A stretch of 11,057 nt of DNA, taken from contig CAJMCT010000029.1 in assembly GCA_905211955.1 (NCBI GenBank), forward strand, positions 1 through 11,057. Direction: 5' to 3'. Both the position numbers and the translations under genes were made by a program. This stretch comes from an uncultured Eubacteriales bacterium. GTDB taxonomy: Bacteria; Bacillota; Clostridia; Christensenellales; Borkfalkiaceae. The notes beneath the pieces are model-generated. The model worked only from the letters and a program-made list of their open reading frames with translations. It was not told the origin of the DNA and ran no database searches. Of the stretch, positions 6,245 through 11,057 are shown piece by piece. Position 1 is the first letter of the stretch, and every line of letters starts with the position of its first letter.

Positions 6245-8218
6245 TTATTCAAGTTCAAAAGCACCAGTATAGAGTTGATAATACTTGCCTTGTTTTTCGA
6301 TAAGTTCTTTATGCGAGCCACGTTCAATAATGACGCCGTGTTCTAACACCATAATAACATTAGAGTTTTGAACGGTAGAAAGTCTATGTGCGATAACGAA
6401 AACCGTTCTTCCGTCCATAAGTCTATCCGTACCTTTTTGAACTAGCGCTTCGGTTCTAGTATCGATAGAAGAAGTTGCTTCGTCCATAATCATAACGGGG
6501 GCGTCTTTTACCGCTGCACGAGCGATAGATAAAAGTTGACGTTGACCTTGAGAAAGGTTAGCGCCGTCGGCAGTTAGCATTGTGTTATAACCGTCGGGAA
6601 GTCTTCTTATAAAATCGTCTGCATAAGCAAGGCGCGCAGCATTTATACAGTCTTCGTCGGAAGCCGAAAGTCTGCCGTAGCGGATATTTTCCATAACCGT
6701 TCCGGTAAATAGGTTAGTGTCTTGTAAAACTATTCCCAAAGAACGTCTAAGATCGGCTTTTTTAATTTTATTAATGTTTATACCGTCGTATCGAATCTTA
6801 CCGTCCGCAATATCGTAAAAGCGGTTGATAAGGTTGGTAATGGTCGTTTTTCCCGCACCCGTACTGCCTACAAAGGCTACCTTTTGACCGGGGTGTGCGT
6901 ATAGTGTGACGTTGTGTAAAACGATTTTTTCGGGTACGTAAGCAAAGTCAACGTCAAACATTTGAATATCACCTTTAAGTTCGGTATAAGTAATAGTTCC
7001 GTCGGCTTTATGGGGGTGTTTCCAAGCCCAGTGACCGGTACGCTCAGCGCATTCTTCAATAGTGCCGTCGTCTAAAATTTTGCATCTAACTAAAGTGACG
7101 TATCCATCGTCCGTTTCAGAAGGTTGATCAAGTAGTTCAAATACTCTTGATGCACCCGCAAGTCCCATAACGATAGAGTTGATTTGTTGAGACGAGTGAG
7201 AAATGTTTACCGAGAACTGTTTACTTATCGGCAAGAAAGCAACGATGGTTATAATAAACGTGTTTACAACTGCCCCCGTTTCTTCGTTAATACTCTGCAA
7301 GGGTTGAAGCCCTGTTATAGTAAGGTTAGGAACGTCTAAAACAAAAAGTAGACCGCCAACGAAGGCAACTAATACGTATAAAATGTTTCCGATATTGCCC
7401 ATTATAGGCATCAATATATTTGCAAAGGTGTGAGCCTTAGTTGCGTCTTCACAAAGTTGGTCGTTTCTTTTGTCGAAGTCGGACTTGGATTCGTTTTCAT
7501 GGCAAAAGACTTTGATAACCTTTTGACCTTGCATCATTTCTTCGATAAAGCCTTCTTCTTCGCCTAAGGATTTTTGTTGGCGCATAAAGTATTTTGCAGA
7601 CCTTCCGCCGATTTTCTTGGTGACGAAGAACATGCTTGCGATTCCTAAGAATACGACTAAAGATAGCCAAATACTAGAAGTAAACATTATGAAAAGCAAA
7701 ACTATAACGCTAACGAGTGAGGATAGAATTTGAGGTATGCTTTGCGAAACGAGTTGACGAAGGGCATCAGTATCGTTAGTGTAAACACTCATAATATCGC
7801 CCGTTTTGTGGCTATCGAAAAACCTTACGGGGAGTGTTTGCATTTTGTTAAAGAGTTCAGTTCTTATTTGGTGTAAAAAGTTTTGTGTAAGAATTGCACC
7901 AAGTCTTGTGTAAATAAACCGTGCAAGTATACCCGAGCCGTAAACAACACCCATGGTGACGAATATACCGACTAAGTCTTTCCAAACGTTAGATAAACTC
8001 GTTGCGACACCGGTGTTTATAACCGTTAAAAGTCTTGTTAAGAATAGGGAAGAAGCTACGCTAACGCCCGCGCTTATAACCAAACAAACTAAAATAGTGA
8101 TAAGCAACTTTTTGTTGTTTTGAAAAAGCATTTTAATAAGACGAGAAAGAGTTCCTTTTTTTGGTGCAAGACGTTGGGGTTTAACTCCCTTTGTGGGGGC
8201 TTTTCTAATACTACGCAT
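6245..8218 (-). CDS. Heterodimeric ABC exporter subunit with catalytic nucleotide-binding domain
   Basis: A 657-residue half-transporter: a six-helix membrane domain (about 35-345) fused to an ATPase domain (about 415-655). Motifs: Walker A GSTGAGKT (451-458), Q-loop Q499, signature LSQGQ (555-559, noncanonical), Walker B VMIMDE (575-580) with catalytic Glu580, and switch His611. It therefore supplies an intact Walker A, Walker B, Glu and His set but an altered signature, the complement of its partner encoded upstream. Two unusual segments are an extended outer loop at about 296-318 between the last two helices, and an insertion of about 45 residues (369-412, containing ERTGHWAWKHPH) between the membrane and ATPase domains. 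The ATG overlaps the partner's stop by 8 nt and has AAGGAGGG 8 nt upstream. Exported substrate unknown; multidrug, peptide or lipid are all possible. Confidence 0.92.
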   Translation of the reverse strand: MRSIRKAPTKGVKPQRLAPKKGTLSRLIKMLFQNNKKLLITILVCLVISAGVSVASSLFLTRLLTVINTGVATSLSNVWKDLVGIFVTMGVVYGSGILARFIYTRLGAILTQNFLHQIRTELFNKMQTLPVRFFDSHKTGDIMSVYTNDTDALRQLVSQSIPQILSSLVSVIVLLFIMFTSSIWLSLVVFLGIASMFFVTKKIGGRSAKYFMRQQKSLGEEEGFIEEMMQGQKVIKVFCHENESKSDFDKRNDQLCEDATKAHTFANILMPIMGNIGNILYVLVAFVGGLLFVLDVPNLTITGLQPLQSINEETGAVVNTFIITIVAFLPISKQFSVNISHSSQQINSIVMGLAGASRVFELLDQPSETDDGYVTLVRCKILDDGTIEECAERTGHWAWKHPHKADGTITYTELKGDIQMFDVDFAYVPEKIVLHNVTLYAHPGQKVAFVGSTGAGKTTITNLINRFYDIADGKIRYDGININKIKKADLRRSLGIVLQDTNLFTGTVMENIRYGRLSASDEDCINAARLAYADDFIRRLPDGYNTMLTADGANLSQGQRQLLSIARAAVKDAPVMIMDEATSSIDTRTEALVQKGTDRLMDGRTVFVIAHRLSTVQNSNVIMVLEHGVIIERGSHKELIEKQGKYYQLYTGAFELE

Positions 8219-10070
8219 TTAAGTTGCCCTCCTTTTTGTCTGCTTCAATCTTGTTTTGAGAGTAATATAACTCTTGATAAATCTCGTTATTACTTAATAA
8301 TTCTTCGTGCGTGCCGACTGCCGAAATTTTTCCGCAGTCCATTATGATAATCTTATCGGCGTCTTGAACTGACGCAATACGTTGTGCGATAAAGATTTTA
8401 GTGGTGGAAGGAATATATTCTTTAAGCGACTTTCTAATAAGTGCGTCCGTCTTAGTGTCAACCGCACTAGTAGAGTCGTCAAAGATAATAATTTTTGGTT
8501 TTTTCAAAAGCGCTCTTGCAATACAAAGTCTTTGCTTTTGTCCGCCCGAAACGTTTGCACCGCCTTGTTCAATAATTCTATTTAAGGGCATATCTCCAAT
8601 TTGCGACATATTAAGTGCAGTTTTAACTTCTTCTTCAGTAGCGTCTTTATTGCCCCAGCGCATATTCTCTAAAACCGTACCCGAGAAAAGCACGTTCTTT
8701 TGAAGAACCATAGCAACCGAGTTTCTAAGCGAATCTAAATCGTATTCTTTAACGTTTTTACCGCCCACTTTAACTTCGCCAACCGAAGCGTCGTAGAGCC
8801 TAGGTATAAGTTGTACTAGTGAAGTTTTGCTAGACCCGGTAGAGCCAATAATACCAATCGTTTCGCCCGAATTGATTTTGAGGTTAATGCCTGATAACGC
8901 TAAGTTTTCGGCTTTTTCCGAATACTTAAAACCGGTGTTAATAAACTCAATTGAGCCGTCTAAAACTTCGGTGTCGGGGTTATCGGGAGATTTTATAGAA
9001 CTTTCTTCTGATAAAACTTCGGAAATACGTTTTGCACTTGCCGTACTCATAACTAGCATTACCATAATCATTGAAAGCATCATAAGGCTCATAAGTATTT
9101 GGTAAGAGTAAGACATAAAACTTTGAAGTTCAGTCCATTGCAAAAGTTTATTTTGTGAATTGATAATCATTACCGAGCCGACTATATAAATTGCGATAAG
9201 CCCCGCGTAAACGCAAAAGTTCATTATAGGGGTGTTAAGCGCAATAAGTTTTTCGGCTTTTGTAAAATCGTTTTTAACGTTTGAAGAAGCCTTGCCGAAT
9301 TTTTCTTTTTCGTAATCTTCTCTAACGTAAGATTTAACTACTCTAATACCGCGAATATTTTCTTCAACAGATTCGTTTAAAGCGTCGTATTTATGGAAAA
9401 TACGGTTAAAGAAGGGAACTGCCTTTTTAGTGACGAGTAAAAGTCCTAAGGTTAGAATTGGTGCAGTTGCAAGGAAAATAAGCGCCATTTTCCAGTTAAT
9501 GCTAAACGCCATAGTTAGCGAGAATATAAGCATCATCGGTGCGCGAACGGCAACTCTAACTAACATCATATAAGACATTTCTACGTTAGTGACGTCGGTG
9601 GTAAGTCTAGTCACCAACGAACTCGTAGAGAACTTGTCGATATTACTAAACGAAAAGCCTTGAATTTTATAATAAAGGTCTTTTCTAAGGTTTTTAGCAA
9701 AACCGCTTGATGCTACGGCACAGTGCTTACCCGATAATACACCGCAAAGTAGTGATAAAAATGCAATAAAAATAAGTACAAGCCCAAAAAACAATATAAT
9801 AAGTAAAGTGTTAGGTTCACCGCCACCGCTTAAAAAGTTAACTATTCTAACCAAAAAAGCATCGGGGTTTGTCGCTTGACCAGAAGATATTTCAATAGCA
9901 CCTAAAAGTAGAGTCATAATGTAGGGGATAAAGCATGCTAAAACAACTTCTATCATAACGAAAATAGGAGCAAGTAGAGATGGTTTTTTATATTCCCTAA
10001 TGCTTTTAGCAAGGGTTTTAAGCGCAAATGAAAGACCGTTAGTGTTTTTCGTGGTGGTTTTACTTTTCAT
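8211..10070 (-). CDS. Heterodimeric ABC exporter subunit with degenerate nucleotide-binding domain
   Basis: A 619-residue half-transporter: membrane domain (helices at about 33-57, 88-112, 165-215 as a pair, 280-340 as a pair) followed by an ATPase domain (about 370-600). Motifs: Walker A GSTGSSKT (409-416), Q-loop Q457, a canonical signature VSGGQ (507-511), and Walker B IIIFD ending at D531. Asp532 stands in place of the catalytic glutamate and Gln563 in place of the switch histidine (IAQR). This is the degenerate partner seen in TM287/288-, LmrCD- and BmrCD-like exporters. Its own Walker site should hydrolyse ATP poorly, while its VSGGQ completes the active site on the other subunit. The ATG has AAAGGAG 6 nt upstream and lies 3 nt after the tetR stop; its end overlaps the next gene. 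Exported substrate unknown. Confidence 0.92.
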   Translation of the reverse strand: MKSKTTTKNTNGLSFALKTLAKSIREYKKPSLLAPIFVMIEVVLACFIPYIMTLLLGAIEISSGQATNPDAFLVRIVNFLSGGGEPNTLLIILFFGLVLIFIAFLSLLCGVLSGKHCAVASSGFAKNLRKDLYYKIQGFSFSNIDKFSTSSLVTRLTTDVTNVEMSYMMLVRVAVRAPMMLIFSLTMAFSINWKMALIFLATAPILTLGLLLVTKKAVPFFNRIFHKYDALNESVEENIRGIRVVKSYVREDYEKEKFGKASSNVKNDFTKAEKLIALNTPIMNFCVYAGLIAIYIVGSVMIINSQNKLLQWTELQSFMSYSYQILMSLMMLSMIMVMLVMSTASAKRISEVLSEESSIKSPDNPDTEVLDGSIEFINTGFKYSEKAENLALSGINLKINSGETIGIIGSTGSSKTSLVQLIPRLYDASVGEVKVGGKNVKEYDLDSLRNSVAMVLQKNVLFSGTVLENMRWGNKDATEEEVKTALNMSQIGDMPLNRIIEQGGANVSGGQKQRLCIARALLKKPKIIIFDDSTSAVDTKTDALIRKSLKEYIPSTTKIFIAQRIASVQDADKIIIMDCGKISAVGTHEELLSNNEIYQELYYSQNKIEADKKEGNLNA

Positions 10071-10073
10071 TTT

Positions 10074-10697
10074 TCACTCCTTTACAAAATATATCAAGAA
10101 TAAAATCGGGGCTAGGTAGGTGCATGTTTTTTTAATTTCTTTAGGTGCAATAACGTAAATAAGAGTTGCACCTTGAATAATAGATAAGAATAATTCCATA
10201 CCCTCTTTTGGGGTTTTATCGGTGATAAACTCGCCGTTTTTTTGCCCTTCTAAGAAAAGGGTTTTAATAAACGTAATTGGATTATATTCACTATTTTGAC
10301 AATTATTATCGTCTTTTAATTTTTTATCGCGTCTTTTAAAAGATTGCGACACGAAAAAGTAGAAAAAGTAAGCAAAAGTCTCGTCTTTTTTAAGTCCAGA
10401 GTATATATCGTTTACGATTATTTCCAACTTGTTTTTATAACTACTTTCGGCGTTGATTTTCTCTAAAAGTTCCAAAGATTTTTTTTGATTTTTAGAAGAC
10501 AAAACCGCATCGTAAATATCTTTTTTGCCTTTAAAATAGTGGTAAAAAAGACCGTGACTACACTTGGCTTTTTTAACGATATCGTCAACTGTAGTGCCCG
10601 CATAACCCTTGTCGCAAAAAACCATAAGTGCGCACTTAATCAGTTGATCTTTTCGCGCTTCTTTAAGTTTATCAAACTGCTCTTTCGTCTTAGGCAT
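10074..10697 (-). CDS. TetR-family transcriptional regulator
   Basis: A 207-residue protein. The N-terminal DNA-binding domain is typical of TetR: KCALMVFCDKGYAGTTVDD leads into the helix-turn-helix at about 36-55 (IVKKAKCSHGLFYHYFKGK). The C-terminal part (about 75-207) is helical, hydrophobic and unassigned, as expected for a ligand-binding and dimerisation domain. The frame stays open far upstream, but the ATG at 10697 is chosen because TetR homology begins there. It has AAGGAAAGG just upstream and a consensus promoter at a fitting distance, whose transcript would not contain the more distal starts. It is first in the operon with the two exporter genes 3 nt downstream, so it probably represses its own transcription and that of the exporter. 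Its inducer cannot be read from the sequence. Confidence 0.9.
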   Translation of the reverse strand: MPKTKEQFDKLKEARKDQLIKCALMVFCDKGYAGTTVDDIVKKAKCSHGLFYHYFKGKKDIYDAVLSSKNQKKSLELLEKINAESSYKNKLEIIVNDIYSGLKKDETFAYFFYFFVSQSFKRRDKKLKDDNNCQNSEYNPITFIKTLFLEGQKNGEFITDKTPKEGMELFLSIIQGATLIYVIAPKEIKKTCTYLAPILFLIYFVKE

Positions 10698-10734
10698 AAA
10701 ACCTTTCCTTAAACTGTTTTTATTCTTAAATTTT

Positions 10735-10763
10735 ATTATAAGATTCGGCGATTTTTTTGTCAA
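10735..10763 (-). promoter_or_regulatory. Sigma-A promoter of the tetR-exporter operon
   Basis: On the minus strand, TTGACA (10763-10758) and TATAAT (10740-10735) are separated by exactly 17 nt. Both hexamers are perfect consensus. Transcription should begin near 10728, about 30 nt before the tetR ATG at 10697, so the leader is short. A promoter this strong would need repression, in keeping with autoregulation by TetR. Confidence 0.85.
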
Positions 10764-10791
10764 ACAAATAACGCAATTTTTTGGTTTTTTA

Positions 10792-10807
10792 TTGACGAAA
10801 AAGTCAA
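10792..10807. promoter_or_regulatory. Inverted repeat TTGAC-N6-GTCAA, candidate operator
   Basis: TTGAC at 10792-10796 and GTCAA at 10803-10807 form a 16-bp interrupted palindrome. It sits about 29 bp upstream of the tetR -35 box. Related half-sites occur at 10758-10763 (inside that -35) and at 10820-10825. An overlapping inverted pair, AAAAAGT at 10798-10804 and ACTTTTT at 10815-10821, lies in the same tract. TetR proteins bind palindromes of this size, but similarity to -35 hexamers could also explain the half-sites. Confidence 0.35.
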
Positions 10808-10897
10808 CAAAAAAACTTTTTGACAAAATACCCAGATTTAAGATAAAAAATGGCGAAAAAGAAAGGGGATAAAAGCGCAAAGAAATACAAATTAAGA

Positions 10898-10926
10898 TTG
10901 ACAACATATTTAAAAATATGTATAAT
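10898..10926 (+). promoter_or_regulatory. Sigma-A promoter of metK
   Basis: TTGACA (10898-10903) and TATAAT (10921-10926) are perfect consensus with a 17-nt spacer. Transcription should start near 10933, leaving a leader of about 35 nt before the metK ATG. That is too short for a SAM or T-box riboswitch. A weaker upstream candidate, TTGACA (10820-10825) with GATAAA (10842-10847), is also possible. Confidence 0.85.
10904..10921. promoter_or_regulatory. Perfect palindrome filling the metK promoter spacer
   Basis: ACATATTT, AA, AAATATGT is an 18-bp perfect inverted repeat with a 2-nt centre. It lies exactly between the -35 and -10 boxes and shares one base with the -10. Its position is that of a classic operator, so a dimeric regulator could block RNA polymerase here. 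The protein is unknown. Because the element is almost all A/T, chance is a real alternative. Confidence 0.45.
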
Positions 10927-10967
10927 AAACTTTAATGCTTATAATGACAAAAGATTAAGGAAAGATT

Positions 10968-11057
10968 ATGAAGTACCTATTTAGTAGTGAAAGCGTGACT
11001 TGTGGTCACCCTGACAAAGTTTGTGATCAAATCTCAGACGCAATTTTAGACGAATAT
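10968..11057 (+). CDS. metK: S-adenosylmethionine synthetase, N-terminal 30 codons (partial)
   Basis: The first 30 codons contain the MetK N-terminal signature: FSSESVTCGHPDK followed by VCDQISDAILDEY. The enzyme makes S-adenosylmethionine from methionine and ATP in the cytoplasm. The His and Asp in GHPDK belong to the ATP-binding active site. The usual residue before GHPDK is Glu (SVTEGHPDK); here it is Cys. The ATG is preceded by AAGGAAAG (10957-10964) and a consensus promoter. The gene runs off the window. It is divergent from the tetR operon and is probably an independent housekeeping gene, though its product is the cosubstrate of the radical SAM protein nearby. Confidence 0.95.
   Translation, partial: MKYLFSSESVTCGHPDKVCDQISDAILDEY

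Noticed and set aside
6241..6327. 29-residue N-terminal extension of the radical SAM frame up to 6327
   Set aside because: The extension overlaps the exporter's conserved C-terminus and shows no family resemblance; homology starts at MNCNLCP, with the ATG at 6240.
5386..10697. Radical SAM peptide-maturation (RiPP) cluster with dedicated exporter
   Set aside because: No precursor peptide gene, no leader-binding or SPASM domain and no peptidase domain on the exporter were seen.
10698..10907. 70-residue N-terminal extension of the tetR frame up to 10907
   Set aside because: It spans the tetR promoter and most of the intergenic region, is low in complexity, and TetR homology plus a good ribosome binding site place the start at 10697.
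10927..10967. SAM riboswitch or T-box in the metK leader
   Set aside because: The leader from the predicted start site is only about 35 nt and contains no multi-helix structure.
10698..10967. Small gene in the tetR-metK intergenic region
   Set aside because: The stretch is filled by two promoters and AT-rich repeats; no open frame with a ribosome binding site is supported.

Overview
The window is chromosomal DNA from a low-GC bacterium, most likely an uncultured Clostridia-type member of the Bacillota. This rests on AT-rich intergenic DNA, strong AGGAGG-type ribosome binding sites, tightly packed operons, and protein types common in that group: an HTH-cupin regulator ahead of potABCD, and a TetR-controlled heterodimeric ABC exporter. 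The taxonomic call is inference from composition and gene content only.

The layout is two convergent operons followed by a divergent start. Positions 1-5335 (+) hold an XRE/cupin regulator, whose start codon lies one base outside the window, and then potA, potB, potC and potD, a complete spermidine/putrescine-type ABC importer. The pot genes are joined by ATGA overlaps or a 1-nt gap. PotA carries a duplicated C-terminal OB/TOBE module. PotD carries an insertion and a C-terminal membrane anchor.

A strong bidirectional intrinsic terminator at 5352-5381 separates this operon from the minus-strand operon, which is read from 10697 down to 5386. That operon is a TetR-family regulator, two ABC exporter half-transporters and a COG1313-type (PflX-like) radical SAM protein. 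Neighbouring genes are 3-4 nt apart or overlap by 8 nt. The two half-transporters have complementary asymmetric ATPase motifs, so they should form one heterodimeric exporter with one catalytic and one degenerate nucleotide site. The TetR protein is the probable local repressor.

Upstream of tetR, and divergent from it, metK (S-adenosylmethionine synthetase) begins at 10968 and runs off the window. The 270-bp divergent region contains two consensus sigma-A promoters (each TTGACA-17-TATAAT), a perfect palindrome filling the spacer of the metK promoter, and a cluster of TTGAC/GTCAA half-sites. No RNA gene, insertion sequence, CRISPR array or prophage feature was seen. Most of the content is recognisable. 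The main curiosities are the architectures of PotA and PotD, the radical SAM protein coupled to an exporter operon, a terminator-like hairpin buried antisense in that radical SAM gene, and the operator-like repeats.
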